64,000 nt of DNA from Neobacillus sp. FSL H8-0543 (GCF_038592905.1 NZ_CP151943.1:1738501-1802500); one strand, 5' to 3'. Positions 7,724 to 16,475 are shown, numbered from the stretch's first letter. Notes: generated by a model not told the origin, from the sequence alone. Made by a program: numbers and translations.

Positions 7724-7878
7724 ACTAATCTCTCCTTATAATAAATAGTAATAATATGTAACACATCTGCTTTAGCCTTCAGGAAACAACCCCTCTAACC
7801 TCCGCATCTATATATTCGCAAAATCCAAAACAAAAAACCTTGATATAAATCAAGGTTATGAAAGTTTAATATCAATTT

Positions 7879-7950
7879 GGTGCCTGTCACCAACGGTGAC
7901 AGGCACCACTCGTGGACAAATCGTCCATTTGTCCGTCCCAGGTGGACAGT
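7879..7950. repeat. Family A repeat, copy 3 (double core, after doxX copy 2)
   Basis: Two cores face each other: GGTGCCTGTCACC (7879-7891), AAC, GGTGACAGGCACC (7895-7907). They form a 13-bp hairpin followed by the second module CGTGGACAAATCG...TTTGTCC and GGTGGACAGTT. The most complete copy in the window. Confidence 0.9.
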
Positions 7951-7969
7951 TGCAGTTAACGGACGCAAA

Positions 7970-8005
7970 AAAGACGATTCGCAAGGAGGGGGACGAATCG
8001 TCTTT
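7970..8005 (-). terminator. Terminator of doxX copy 2
   Basis: AAAGACGATTCG (7970-7981) pairs with CGAATCGTCTTT (7994-8005), a 12-bp stem with a G-rich loop and T-run on the minus strand. Confidence 0.85.
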
Positions 8006-8019
8006 GGGAAAGTCGCTTG

Positions 8020-8529
8020 TTAGGCGGCTGCTTTATTTTTATTTGTGTAGGTTTTAGCTGCTTTGCGGATGAATGGAACCACCCAGCGGTCTAAACCGAT
8101 TCTGCCTGCGTTGTAGCCTGCAGTTAAGATGATGAAGCCTAAGAAGATGTCGGTTGGGTTATGAGATACCGTTCCTGCTAAGAAGAAGCTGAAGTTCATC
8201 ACTAGTCCAAAGAACATTGCTGTTGTTGTTAAACATCCAAGAAGTAATCCTAAACCGATTAGTGTTTCGCCCCAAGGTACGATGAAGTTGAAGACATCAA
8301 TGTTTGGTAACGCAAAGCTTTCTAAGAAGTTGACGTACCAGCCGTAAACCATATCGCCTTCCGGTCCTTTTACTGGATTTGCAATTGCATTTCCTAAGTA
8401 ACCAGATGCATCGAATCCGCCTGTGAGTTTATGAAAACCAGCTGTGAACCACGCGTAGCCAAGGTATAAACGAATAACAGTTAAAATAGCAGCAGAGATC
8501 TTATTTTCTCTTAAAAATCTAATAAACAT
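8020..8529 (-). CDS. DoxX-family membrane protein, copy 2 of 3
   Basis: 169 residues with the same four-segment DoxX architecture as the copies at 3.3 and 15.7 kb. This is the most diverged copy: residue 4 is Arg instead of Asn, AGLGKLTGGGFD becomes AGFHKLTGGFD (one Gly lost, a His gained), GPDGNM becomes GPEGDM, and one Thr near the C-terminus becomes Ala. The promoter region, ribosome site and terminator are conserved with the other copies. A redox or thiol-stress role is a family-level guess. Confidence 0.85.
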   Translation of the reverse strand: MFIRFLRENKISAAILTVIRLYLGYAWFTAGFHKLTGGFDASGYLGNAIANPVKGPEGDMVYGWYVNFLESFALPNIDVFNFIVPWGETLIGLGLLLGCLTTTAMFFGLVMNFSFFLAGTVSHNPTDIFLGFIILTAGYNAGRIGLDRWVVPFIRKAAKTYTNKNKAAA

Positions 8530-8715
8530 AAGTCATTCCGCCTTTCAAAATTTGTTTGTTCTTTATACTCATACTATATAAGATTCGTAGCGTTAATAAC
8601 ATAGGTATAGTGTTAAGTTCACAGTTTGTTAGAAATGTTTTGACGGAATGTTGAACAGGTATTACATGCTTATTTTTGCTTAAAAAATGGTAAAATAATA
8701 GTAGGGGTGCCAATA

Positions 8716-9444
8716 ATGGCATGGTTTGGACGCAGTTATAACCATTTTAAATTTGAAGTGTATTCTGTCAGTCATATCTTAATCCTGATCATCTTTATTT
8801 TTGTAACAATCGGGATTTTCCTAAGCAGAGGTAAATTTCACGGCCCCAAATGGAGACGGATGGAAATTGGAATTGCCCTTTCTTTGCTCCTGATTGAAGC
8901 GACCTATCATGTATGGTTATTTGTGAATGCAAACTGGAAGGTAAGTCATGCTATTCCATTAGAATTGTGCAGCATCAGCCTTATATTAAGTGTGATCCTG
9001 CTATTAACGGGGAAAACAGTTTTCCTTGAAATACTGCTGTTTACGGCATTATTAGGTTCAACACAAGCAATACTTTTTCCCTCTTTACACTATGGATTCC
9101 CTCATTTCAGGTTTTTCCACTTTTTCTACACACATATGATGGTGGTATGGGTAGCTTTATATTCTATGTATTCAAAGGAATTCCGGCTGACATTCATGTC
9201 TGTTATAAAATTATGGGTTTTTCTAAATATACTGATGCCGATTATTTTATATATTAACAAGCTGACCAACGGTAACTATTTGTACCTAAGTCATAAACCT
9301 TCCCATATGAGTTTATTGGATCTTCTTGGTCCCTATCCTTGGTACATTTTATCAATGGAAGCTTTAGTAATCATTCTAAGCCTTATACTATGGTTGATTT
9401 TTCGAAAAAAAGGAAAAGAGAACCAAAGTAGTAGATACTATTAA
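8716..9444 (+). CDS. YwaF-like (TIGR02206) integral membrane protein
   Basis: About 242 residues with roughly seven hydrophobic segments (near 14-34, 50-66, 78-95, 97-113, 127-147, 159-177 and 211-229 of this form). Conserved polar motifs include HAIPLELCSISL and the aromatic LHYGFPHFRFFHFFYTHM, characteristic of the TIGR02206 family represented by YwaF of Bacillus subtilis, whose function is unknown. Start at ATG 8716 with TAGGGGTG upstream; an in-frame GTG at 8707 overlaps that ribosome site and is less likely. It is divergent from doxX copy 2 and stands alone. Confidence 0.7.
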   Translation: MAWFGRSYNHFKFEVYSVSHILILIIFIFVTIGIFLSRGKFHGPKWRRMEIGIALSLLLIEATYHVWLFVNANWKVSHAIPLELCSISLILSVILLLTGKTVFLEILLFTALLGSTQAILFPSLHYGFPHFRFFHFFYTHMMVVWVALYSMYSKEFRLTFMSVIKLWVFLNILMPIILYINKLTNGNYLYLSHKPSHMSLLDLLGPYPWYILSMEALVIILSLILWLIFRKKGKENQSSRYY

Positions 9445-9551
9445 TAGATGAGTGGGTTCGCGATACCGTGCTCCTTCTATACGATGCGCTCGAAAAGACC
9501 CGACCTTTGCCCGAGCAGAATTACATACATTCTCGGATAATTCTTAATGTG

Positions 9552-9580
9552 TTGACAGCCTTTCAAGGTGTTAGTACGCT
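9552..9580 (+). promoter_or_regulatory. Candidate sigma-A promoter for the D-glycerate dehydrogenase gene
   Basis: TTGACA (9552-9557), 17 bases, TACGCT (9575-9580), about 60 bases before the ATG. Confidence 0.5.
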
Positions 9581-9642
9581 TTAACTAGCATTTTTTTCGA
9601 AAATATTGAAAAATCAAATCCTATCATAAAAGGTGTGTTGAC

Positions 9643-10626
9643 ATGAGATACAAAGTTTTTGTTACACGATCCATTCCTGAAAGCGCACGAAAAAAGCTCG
9701 AAGCCCTGTACGCTGTCGAGATGTGGGACAGCGAAAATACTCCTGTACCAAGGGGAATACTAGAGACAAAGATAGAAGAAATAGATGGATTGTACTGTTT
9801 ACTCACGGAGACTATTGATGAAGAACTGCTTTCCCGTTCGAAAAATCTAAAAGTAGTCAGCAACATGGCGGTAGGATACAACAACATCGACATTACCGCA
9901 GCCTCAAAACGGAGAATCAGCGTCACAAATACGCCAGGGGTTTTGACAGAAACCACCGCAGACCTGACCTTTTCTCTTCTCATGGCGACAGCAAGAAGAA
10001 TCGTCGAAGCATCTGATTATTTGCGAGAGGGACAGTGGCAAACATGGTCGCCAATGCAGTTGACCGGACAGGATATTTTCGGTGCCACTATAGGAATTAT
10101 CGGAATGGGCAGGATTGGTGAAGCAGTGGCAAAGCGCGCCAAAGGCTTCGATATGAGGGTGCTCTATCACAACCGCAGCCGAAAACCAGAGGTTGAAAAT
10201 CACCTAGGAATCGAATACGCTGACCTGCAATCACTGCTAAAGGAGGCAGACTACGTTTGTGTAATGACGCCGCTAACCCCTGAAACAAAGGGGTTAATCG
10301 GAAAAGATGAGCTTTCACTTATGAAAAATTCAGCCATACTCATTAATACCGCTCGCGGTGGGATTGTTGATGAAAATGCCCTCTATGAAGCACTTGTCGA
10401 CGGCACGATTTGGGCAGCAGGGCTGGATGTCTTTGATCAAGAACCAGTGGATCTCAACCACCCATTACTAACACTCCCAAATGTGACCACTCTGCCTCAC
10501 ATCGGCAGTGCTAGTATTAAAACAAGAACAACAATGGCAGAACTGGCAGCAGAAAACTTAATTGAAGTACTTGAAGGTCGGACTTGTAAAAATGTAATAA
10601 ATAGTGAACCGCAAAGAAGAGTGTAA
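9643..10626 (+). CDS. D-glycerate dehydrogenase / hydroxypyruvate-glyoxylate reductase
   Basis: 327 residues of the D-2-hydroxyacid dehydrogenase family. The NAD(P)-binding loop GIIGMGRIGEAVAKRA is near residues 149-164. The active-site Arg is in NTARGGIVDE near 237-243, Glu follows in GLDVFDQEP near 265-273, and His is in PNVTTLPHIGSAS near 285. These are the canonical Arg-Glu-His set. Members reduce glyoxylate and hydroxypyruvate; Bacillus homologues include YvcT. The promoter at 9552-9580 and the terminator at 10613-10637 make it a single-gene unit. Gluconate (2-keto-D-gluconate) reductase is an alternative within the family. Confidence 0.85.
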   Translation: MRYKVFVTRSIPESARKKLEALYAVEMWDSENTPVPRGILETKIEEIDGLYCLLTETIDEELLSRSKNLKVVSNMAVGYNNIDITAASKRRISVTNTPGVLTETTADLTFSLLMATARRIVEASDYLREGQWQTWSPMQLTGQDIFGATIGIIGMGRIGEAVAKRAKGFDMRVLYHNRSRKPEVENHLGIEYADLQSLLKEADYVCVMTPLTPETKGLIGKDELSLMKNSAILINTARGGIVDENALYEALVDGTIWAAGLDVFDQEPVDLNHPLLTLPNVTTLPHIGSASIKTRTTMAELAAENLIEVLEGRTCKNVINSEPQRRV

Positions 10627-10637
10627 AACTCTTCTTT
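10613..10637 (+). terminator. Terminator of the D-glycerate dehydrogenase gene
   Basis: AAAGAAGAGT (10613-10622) pairs with ACTCTTCTTT (10628-10637), followed by a T-run; the stop codon lies in the loop. Confidence 0.85.
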
Positions 10638-10739
10638 TTTTTTACTTAGTCATGTTTCATAATAATCTTCCAATTATTTGGCATGTTTATACTTCTATCC
10701 GTGCATCCTAAAAAAGGAGTGCACTACAGGAGGGATAAT

Positions 10740-11948
10740 ATGAACATAGATGATATCATCATCGCGCGGGAAAAGATGAAGGGAATTGTACACACCACTC
10801 CTCTGGATTATTCCAAAACCTTTAGCAAACTTGCACATAATGAAGTGTATTTAAAACTTGAAAACCTCCAAAAGACTGGATCCTTTAAAGTTCGCGGGTC
10901 TTACAATAAACTAATCTCTCTATCAGCGGAGGAGTGTAAAAGTGGCGTCGTCGCTGCCTCTGCTGGAAACCATGCCCAAGGCGTGGCCTATTCAAGTCAG
11001 ATGCTCGGCGTTTCCGGTACGATCGTGATGCCGAAAACGGCACCGCTTAGTAAGGTGCTGGCAACGAAACAATATGGCGGTCAAGTCATACTGGAGGGCG
11101 CGGTTTTTGATGAAGCCCTTGCCTATGCATTAGAGTTGAAGGATCAAATGAACGCTACCTTTATCCATGCCTTTGATGATGAGGCGGTGATCGCCGGACA
11201 AGGAACCGTCGGTTTAGAAATACTTGATCAACTGCCCGATGTCGAGGCCATCTTCTGTCCTATCGGAGGCGGCGGGCTCATTGCTGGAGTTGCCATGGCG
11301 GTGAAAGAGAAGAATCCACAAATTAAGGTCTATGGTGTACAAACCCTAGCCTGCCCGAGCATGAAACAGTCCTTACTAGAAAATAAACCCGTCATGGTTG
11401 ACGCAGTGCCGACAATGGCAGATGGAATTGCTGTTAAAAAACCGGGCCAAATACCGTTTGAGCTGGTTCAAAAATATGTCGATGATATTTTTTGTGTCGA
11501 TGAAATGGAAATAGCGCGGACGATGCTCATGCTTTTAGAAAGAAATAAGCTATTAGTCGAGGGCTCGGGTGCTGTTTCCCTCTCTTCCCTGCTTTATGAA
11601 AAAATTAAGGTGAAAGAGAAAAAGGTTGCCGCCGTTTTGAGCGGCGGAAATGTGGATATGAACTTTATTTCAAGTATTATTAATCGCGGCATGGTTGAGT
11701 CCGGAAGATATGTTACCTTTACCATTACCATTAAAGATAAACCAGGTGAACTGCAAAAAGTGTTAAGTGCATTAGCCGAATTAGATGCCAACATTCAAAC
11801 CGTTAACCACCAGCGGATGGGTAAGGATATCTATCCTGGGTATACCCAACTGGAAATCTCCGTTGAAACAAAGAATCACGACCATATTCAGCAGCTCTAT
11901 CAGGCACTAACAAAGAAAAACTATAATGTTGAAATGTCGCATTTCTAG
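10740..11948 (+). CDS. ilvA: Threonine ammonia-lyase (PLP-dependent, catabolic-type length with ACT domain)
   Basis: About 402 residues. The PLP lysine lies in the motif KTGSFKVRGSYNKL (about residues 51-64). The glycine-rich phosphate-binding loop CPIGGGGLIAG is near 178-188, and a serine/glycine segment SGGNVDMNF is near 304. The C-terminal 75 residues form one ACT-like domain (KDKPGELQKVLSALAELDANI). The enzyme deaminates threonine to 2-oxobutyrate, the first step towards isoleucine. The length with one ACT domain matches the TdcB/IlvA-short group rather than the 500-residue biosynthetic form. Start chosen at ATG 10740 behind ACAGGAGGG. GtrA follows within 20 bases. Confidence 0.85.
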   Translation: MNIDDIIIAREKMKGIVHTTPLDYSKTFSKLAHNEVYLKLENLQKTGSFKVRGSYNKLISLSAEECKSGVVAASAGNHAQGVAYSSQMLGVSGTIVMPKTAPLSKVLATKQYGGQVILEGAVFDEALAYALELKDQMNATFIHAFDDEAVIAGQGTVGLEILDQLPDVEAIFCPIGGGGLIAGVAMAVKEKNPQIKVYGVQTLACPSMKQSLLENKPVMVDAVPTMADGIAVKKPGQIPFELVQKYVDDIFCVDEMEIARTMLMLLERNKLLVEGSGAVSLSSLLYEKIKVKEKKVAAVLSGGNVDMNFISSIINRGMVESGRYVTFTITIKDKPGELQKVLSALAELDANIQTVNHQRMGKDIYPGYTQLEISVETKNHDHIQQLYQALTKKNYNVEMSHF

Positions 11949-11963
11949 CAGGTGATCCCAGGA

Positions 11964-12383
11964 TTGATAAGAAAACATGCACTCGCAAATAGGATGTCTA
12001 TTCAAAAGTATGAACAGTTTATTAAATTTTGTATTATCGGAATCGCCAACACGACGATTTCATTAGCAGCCTATTACCTTTTATTAAAACTAGATACTCC
12101 TTACCTAATTGCCAGCACCCTCGCCTACTTTCTGGGAATGGCAAATGGATATATTTTCAGCACCTCGTTCGTTTTTAATCAAAGGCATAATGCCTTGCAA
12201 GCTGTAAAATTTATTAGTGTTTCCTTATTCTCGTTAGTCATAAACTTACTGATTCTCTATCTTTTAGTTGATTTTTTTGCCATAGATGCATTTACTTCTC
12301 AAGTAATCGCGACGATTTTCAATGTAATTTATACTTTTTCCTTAAATAAATTCTGGACATTCGGTGGGACGAAAAGTCAATAA
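11964..12383 (+). CDS. GtrA-family membrane protein
   Basis: About 139 residues, four predicted membrane helices, with family motifs FIKFCIIGIANTTISL near the N-terminus, YFLGMANGYIFSTSFVF in the middle and NKFWTF at the C-terminus. GtrA proteins are thought to flip or help transfer polyprenyl-linked sugars across the membrane during surface polysaccharide or teichoic-acid glycosylation. The start is uncertain: TTG 11964 has AGGTGAT upstream at good spacing, GTG 11952 and ATG 11994 lack a clear site. It follows the threonine deaminase gene by 15 bases and may be cotranscribed, although no functional link is evident. Confidence 0.75.
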   Translation: MIRKHALANRMSIQKYEQFIKFCIIGIANTTISLAAYYLLLKLDTPYLIASTLAYFLGMANGYIFSTSFVFNQRHNALQAVKFISVSLFSLVINLLILYLLVDFFAIDAFTSQVIATIFNVIYTFSLNKFWTFGGTKSQ

Positions 12384-12414
12384 AAACAGAGTGTGCACAT
12401 CACACTCTGTTTTT
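12382..12414 (+). terminator. Terminator after gtrA
   Basis: A 14-bp stem AAAAACAGAGTGTG/CACACTCTGTTTTT with a 5-base loop; symmetric A/T tails suggest bidirectional function. Confidence 0.85.
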
Positions 12415-12505
12415 GTATGTTTGATCGTACTACGTACCATCTTTTTTTGTTATTTTTTTGATTTATTGCGCACCTTAATAAAAATGGCTGAAGGGAGATC
12501 AATTT

Positions 12506-13177
12506 GTGAAACTGTATCAAGTAAGAAAAGGACAATTTGTCTATTATAACAATGAGTTACACAAGGTATATGGGGTAAAACCAATGTATAAACAATCCGT
12601 TCATCTTATACGGCTAAGGGATTTAACACAGCTTTTAACCAATGCAGTGAGTGTGGAAAAATACAAGCCAAAGGAACTTGACAGCTTTATTTTTAATCAT
12701 AAAGCGTATACGCTCAAAAATGATCGAAAAGCTGAAAAAGGCGATTTTATTTTAATTCACAATCCAATACCCGATTCCCTGGATACTTATACGTTAAATG
12801 AAATAGATGTTGCTGAAGTCGTTGATAAACAAGGTGTAATTACAAGTAATTCTCACGGGATTAAGCATAACGAGTATTTATTAATGGTACCAGGTCGAGC
12901 TAATGACAGCCATCCTATCGATTATCAAAATATCGAAAGTCTTGATGCTGAAGACCTACAAGACATTAGGTCCAACAATTTTAATAACGAGAACAACGAA
13001 CTGTTCCCTACGTTAGGGGACATATATAAAAAGAAAAGCAATGATGAATCATTCGAAGCGATGGTGGTCGCACTAAAAGGGGAAACGGTTTACCTCGGAG
13101 GCGGTTTGGAGTTGAAACAGGAAGAGTTGATGGACACCGACAAATGGGAATTACTATATAATCTCCATGATAAATGA
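12506..13177 (+). CDS. Conserved-looking hypothetical protein, function unknown
   Basis: 223 residues, soluble, no signal peptide or membrane segment, acidic. It starts with GTG behind GAAGGGAG. The N-terminus (MKLYQVRKGQFVYYNNELHK) and the C-terminus (VVALKGETVYLGGGLELKQEELMD) each resemble a small beta-barrel segment beginning with a short-strand hairpin, so two SH3-like or KOW-like units are conceivable. The central part is charged and Asn-rich (NNFNNENNELF). I do not recognise the family. It is flanked by terminators of gtrA and a transporter gene, so it is probably its own unit. Confidence 0.55.
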   Translation: MKLYQVRKGQFVYYNNELHKVYGVKPMYKQSVHLIRLRDLTQLLTNAVSVEKYKPKELDSFIFNHKAYTLKNDRKAEKGDFILIHNPIPDSLDTYTLNEIDVAEVVDKQGVITSNSHGIKHNEYLLMVPGRANDSHPIDYQNIESLDAEDLQDIRSNNFNNENNELFPTLGDIYKKKSNDESFEAMVVALKGETVYLGGGLELKQEELMDTDKWELLYNLHDK

Positions 13178-13267
13178 ATTTACCTTTGGATATAAAAATA
13201 TTTATTCTTGCTAACAAAATAAAAACCATTTTAAACAACTTACCCTACACCGTAATAGGAGGTTTCT

Positions 13268-14803
13268 ATGGATAGCAAAAGTCTTAAAGAAAACAGTGTA
13301 TTTATTATCTCACTATTACTAACGCTTATTTTTATAATATGGGGGGCCTTTTTTACTGATAATCTCGCCAAAGTCACCGATATTATTTATAATGGTTCAA
13401 TTGATTACCTTGGATGGGTTTATCTAGCTTCCACCCTATTCTTCGTCATTTTTTCCATCTATTTACTGTTCTCTAAATATGGGGATATTCGGCTTGGCAG
13501 GAAAACAGACCGCCCTGATTTTAACACTGCGTCCTGGCTGGCAATGTTATTTGGTGCAGGTATGGGGATTGGAATTGTGTACTGGAGTGTCGCTGAACCT
13601 GTAACTCACTACACATCCCCTCCTTACGGAGAACCTTTAACGATTGACGCAGCCAATACGGCAATGAAATATACCTTTTTTCATTGGGGCCTGGATCCAT
13701 GGGCCATATACACCGTGATTGGTCTAGCCCTTGCCTTTTTTCAATATAATAAAAGGCTGCCGGCAGCCATAAGTTCGGCATTCCATCCGATTTTGGGTGA
13801 TAGGATATACGGTCCGATTGGGAAAACGATAGATGTACTGTCTATCTTTGCAACAGTCTTTGGTATCGCAACCTCTTTAGGCCTAGGCGCTATGCAAGTT
13901 ACCGCGGGACTACATGAAATCTTCGGCGTTCCCAATGAGTTATTTGTCCAGCTGATTGTTATTGCGGTCGCGACAGTCCTTTTTATCATCTCAATCAATA
14001 CAGGCTTAGAGAAAGGAATCCAATTCTTATCTAACACGGCAATGATCTTATCTTTTGCTATCATGCTGTTGATTTTAATTGTCGGTCCCACCGTGACTAT
14101 TATTAAGGTCTTCTTTAATACAACAGGTCTTTATATTAGTGACTTTATACATATGAGTTTAAGGCTAAAACCCTTTGGTGAGGGGGAATGGATTGCATCC
14201 TGGACACTTTTTTATTGGGCTTGGTGGATTGCATGGGCACCATTCGTCGGTATGTTTATTGCCAGAGTCTCAAAAGGAAGAACAGTAAGAGAGTTTGTTA
14301 TTGGCGTGTTAATCGTTCCCACACTCGGAACATGTCTCTGGATGTCAATATTTGGCGGCTCTGCGCTTGAAATAGTTCAAAACACGGATAACAATGATTT
14401 GGCAAAATATATTACCGAAAACGTGTCATTGGCTATTTTTACATTCTTTGATTATTTGCCATTAAGTTCTGTGTTGAGTATTTTAGGGTTTGCTGTCGTT
14501 GCCATTTATTATATAACTGTTGCCGATACAGCCACCTTTGTATTGGGGATGCTAAGTGAAGGTGGAACATTAAACCCCTCAAATAAAATTAAAATGACAT
14601 GGGGCGTCATTCAGTCTGCCCTAGCTGCTGTTTTACTTTTAGCTGGAGGTTTGAACGTTTTGCAAACAGCTTCCATTGCTGCCGCTTTCCCTTTTGCCAT
14701 TATCATGATTGCTATGTGCTTCTCATTACTGAAAGGTTTAAAAAGTGAAGTCGAAGTACAAAAAGGTAATAAAAGACCAATGCAACATTCTGAAAGATCA
14801 TAA
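13268..14803 (+). CDS. BCCT-family transporter (glycine betaine/choline/carnitine type)
   Basis: 511 residues, twelve membrane segments. Family signatures are visible: the glycine-rich segment FGAGMGIGIVYWSVAEP near residue 95 and the conserved aromatic stretch FYWAWWIAWAPFVGMFIARVSKGR near 317-340. BCCT transporters import betaines with Na+ or H+ and serve osmoprotection; OpuD and BetL are Bacillus/Listeria members. The tail after the last helix is short and Lys/Glu-rich (LKSEVEVQKGNKRP), lacking the long regulatory extension of BetP. RBS AATAGGAGG precedes the ATG. The substrate (betaine, choline, carnitine or ectoine) cannot be settled from sequence. Confidence 0.85.
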   Translation: MDSKSLKENSVFIISLLLTLIFIIWGAFFTDNLAKVTDIIYNGSIDYLGWVYLASTLFFVIFSIYLLFSKYGDIRLGRKTDRPDFNTASWLAMLFGAGMGIGIVYWSVAEPVTHYTSPPYGEPLTIDAANTAMKYTFFHWGLDPWAIYTVIGLALAFFQYNKRLPAAISSAFHPILGDRIYGPIGKTIDVLSIFATVFGIATSLGLGAMQVTAGLHEIFGVPNELFVQLIVIAVATVLFIISINTGLEKGIQFLSNTAMILSFAIMLLILIVGPTVTIIKVFFNTTGLYISDFIHMSLRLKPFGEGEWIASWTLFYWAWWIAWAPFVGMFIARVSKGRTVREFVIGVLIVPTLGTCLWMSIFGGSALEIVQNTDNNDLAKYITENVSLAIFTFFDYLPLSSVLSILGFAVVAIYYITVADTATFVLGMLSEGGTLNPSNKIKMTWGVIQSALAAVLLLAGGLNVLQTASIAAAFPFAIIMIAMCFSLLKGLKSEVEVQKGNKRPMQHSERS

Positions 14804-15167
14804 ATCAAAAAAGCGAAAAAGACTCATATAAAAAAAGAGAGACTAACTTTTAAGATAGTCTCTTTTTTTGCATTAAAAAAACCGCCTTAATTTTTTTACA
14901 ATCTGTGCGAGATCCTGCGCACCCATACTGCCTCTTTTGAAGTTGCTGGATATGTTAGAAGACAATCGCCTTTTTCCCATGAACAATATTCCGTAAATAC
15001 ATTTAATCAACCAACCTATGCAAATATTTATAAAAACCCTTGTCGGCAAACTTAAAGTCGGGTTAATTTTCCTAGTCTGTTCGTACCAAGGTCAATTCAA
15101 AAAAATTAAGTACTATCTCTGAAACTTCCTCTATATACTATTACAAATCCAGGGAGGAGGTTTTGAA
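14804..15167. other. Intergenic stretch without a convincing gene
   Basis: Holds the transporter's terminator and the upstream region of the next gene. A 53-codon stop-free frame on the plus strand (roughly 14893-15055) has no start or ribosome site and is probably chance or a decayed remnant. Confidence 0.5.
14838..14863 (+). terminator. Terminator of the BCCT transporter gene
   Basis: AGAGACTA (14838-14845) pairs with TAGTCTCT (14856-14863), followed by TTTTTTG. Confidence 0.8.
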
Positions 15168-15569
15168 ATGCGAATAGGTATCCTGTTTCTTAAAATGGCT
15201 GCACTCTACTTTGTGGTGGGGGTAGGTATAGGACTTACGATGGAGATTATTCAGGATCATCGATTAGCCGGTGCACATGCTCATATTAACCTAGTTGGCT
15301 GGGCTTCAATGGCTATTTTTGGCGTCATTTATGTATTATTCCCAAGAGCGGGCGAAACAACATTAGCCAAGCTGCATTTCTGGCTGTTTAACATTTCACT
15401 GCCATTATTCATGTTAGGACTATGTTTTCTCCTTTTAGGGAATGAATCGTTAATGTTCCTTCTGATGATTTTTCCAAATATCCTTGGAATAAGTGTCCTC
15501 TTATTTGTGATTAACGTATTCATGAATGTAAAAGCAGAAAACGTCGCACAGCTCCTAAAAAAGGATTAA
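15168..15569 (+). CDS. Small four-helix membrane protein resembling part of heme-copper oxidase subunit I
   Basis: 133 residues with four hydrophobic segments. The motif GAHAHINLVGWASMAIFGVIYVLFP (about residues 38-62) contains two histidines spaced HxH in a helix followed by GW. This is the arrangement seen in NnrS-like proteins and in cytochrome c oxidase subunit I-related small proteins that Bacillus genomes often annotate as such. The protein is far too short to be an oxidase on its own and lacks the binuclear-centre helix set. The RBS GGGAGGAGG lies 8 bases upstream. A heme- or quinone-associated role is an inference; its neighbour is doxX copy 3, convergent. Confidence 0.65.
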   Translation: MRIGILFLKMAALYFVVGVGIGLTMEIIQDHRLAGAHAHINLVGWASMAIFGVIYVLFPRAGETTLAKLHFWLFNISLPLFMLGLCFLLLGNESLMFLLMIFPNILGISVLLFVINVFMNVKAENVAQLLKKD

Positions 15570-15574
15570 TAAAA

Positions 15575-15602
15575 AGCCACACAGCACCTAAACTGTGTGG
15601 CT
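15575..15602 (+). terminator. Terminator after the small membrane-protein gene
   Basis: AGCCACACAG (15575-15584) pairs perfectly with CTGTGTGGCT (15593-15602). No U-tract follows on the plus strand, but A-runs on both sides favour activity from the minus strand too. Confidence 0.6.
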
Positions 15603-15608
15603 AAGAAA

Positions 15609-15642
15609 AAAGACGATTCGGGGGGGAGGGGGAATCGTCTTT
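15609..15642 (-). terminator. Terminator of doxX copy 3
   Basis: AAAGACGATTC (15609-15619) pairs with GAATCGTCTTT (15632-15642) around a G-rich loop; same stem as doxX copy 2. Confidence 0.85.
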
Positions 15643-15660
15643 TTTTGATGACGCTTTTTT

Positions 15661-15673
15661 GGTGACAGGCACC
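15661..15673. repeat. Family A core, copy 4 (right after the doxX copy 3 stop)
   Basis: GGTGACAGGCACC lies 2 bases beyond the stop codon of doxX copy 3, between gene and terminator. Confidence 0.8.
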
Positions 15674-15675
15674 AG

Positions 15676-16188
15676 TTAAGCGGCTGCTTTATTCTTATTT
15701 GTGTACGTCTTAGCTGTTTTGCGGATGAACGGAACCACCCAGCGGTCTAAGCCTATGCGTCCTGCGTTGTAGCCTGCAGTTAAGATGATGAATCCTAGGA
15801 ATATATCAGTTGGGTTATGAGAAACAGTTCCTGCTAAGAAGAAGCTGAAGTTCATCACAAGTCCGAAGAACATCGCTGTTGTTGTTAAGCAACCAAGAAG
15901 TAATCCTAAGCCGATTAGTGTTTCGCCCCAAGGAACGATGAAGTTGAAGACATCAATGTTCGGTAACGCAAAGCCTTCTAGGAAGTTGACGTACCAGCCG
16001 TAAACCATGTTGCCATCTGGTCCTTTTACAGGGTTTGCAATAGCATTTCCTAAGTAACCTGAAGCATCAAATCCACCACCTGTTAATTTTCCTAAACCAG
16101 CTGTGAACCACGCATATCCAAGGTATAAACGAATAACAGTTAAAATAGCAGCAGAGATTTTATTTTCTCTTAAAAAATTGATAAACAT
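15676..16188 (-). CDS. DoxX-family membrane protein, copy 3 of 3
   Basis: 170 residues, identical to copy 1 except for Gly in place of Ser at residue 72. The genes nonetheless carry several synonymous differences, so they are not a recent exact duplication; selection or gene conversion has held the proteins together. The four membrane segments and the SHNPTD loop are conserved. The same ribosome site and about 130 bp of upstream sequence are present. A family A repeat core abuts the stop codon and a double copy sits upstream at 16344-16423. Confidence 0.85.
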   Translation of the reverse strand: MFINFLRENKISAAILTVIRLYLGYAWFTAGLGKLTGGGFDASGYLGNAIANPVKGPDGNMVYGWYVNFLEGFALPNIDVFNFIVPWGETLIGLGLLLGCLTTTAMFFGLVMNFSFFLAGTVSHNPTDIFLGFIILTAGYNAGRIGLDRWVVPFIRKTAKTYTNKNKAAA

Positions 16189-16343
16189 AAGTCATTCCGC
16201 CTTTCAAAATTTGTTTGTTCTTTATACTTACACTATATTTGATAGTGAGCGTTAATAACATAGGTATAGTGTTAAGTTCACAGTTTGTTAGAAATGTTAT
16301 GACTAAAAATTGAACACCTAAGAAAAGTACCAATAACTAATGC

Positions 16344-16423
16344 GGTGCCTATCACCAAACCCGCAAACTGTCCACCTCAGGCGGACAAAACAGGTGATTT
16401 GTCCACGAGTGGTGACAGGCACC
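16344..16423. repeat. Family A repeat, copy 5 (two inverted cores)
   Basis: GGTGCCTATCACC (16344-16356, one mismatch) and GGTGACAGGCACC (16411-16423) bracket the second module with CTGTCCACCTCAGGCGGAC and TTTGTCCACG. The whole block is an imperfect palindrome between doxX copy 3 and the kinase fusion gene. Confidence 0.85.
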
Positions 16424-16453
16424 AAAAAAGGAACCAAAAAAAGGCACCAAAAA

Positions 16454-16475
16454 AGCCAGGCAATTATGCCTGGCT
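16454..16475 (-). terminator. Terminator of the GGDEF-EAL-kinase fusion gene
   Basis: AGCCAGGCA/TGCCTGGCT stem overlapping the stop codon, with a T-run on the minus strand. Confidence 0.8.

Noticed and set aside
14893..15055. Stop-free plus-strand frame before the small membrane-protein gene
   Set aside because: No start codon or ribosome site; too short to support as a gene.
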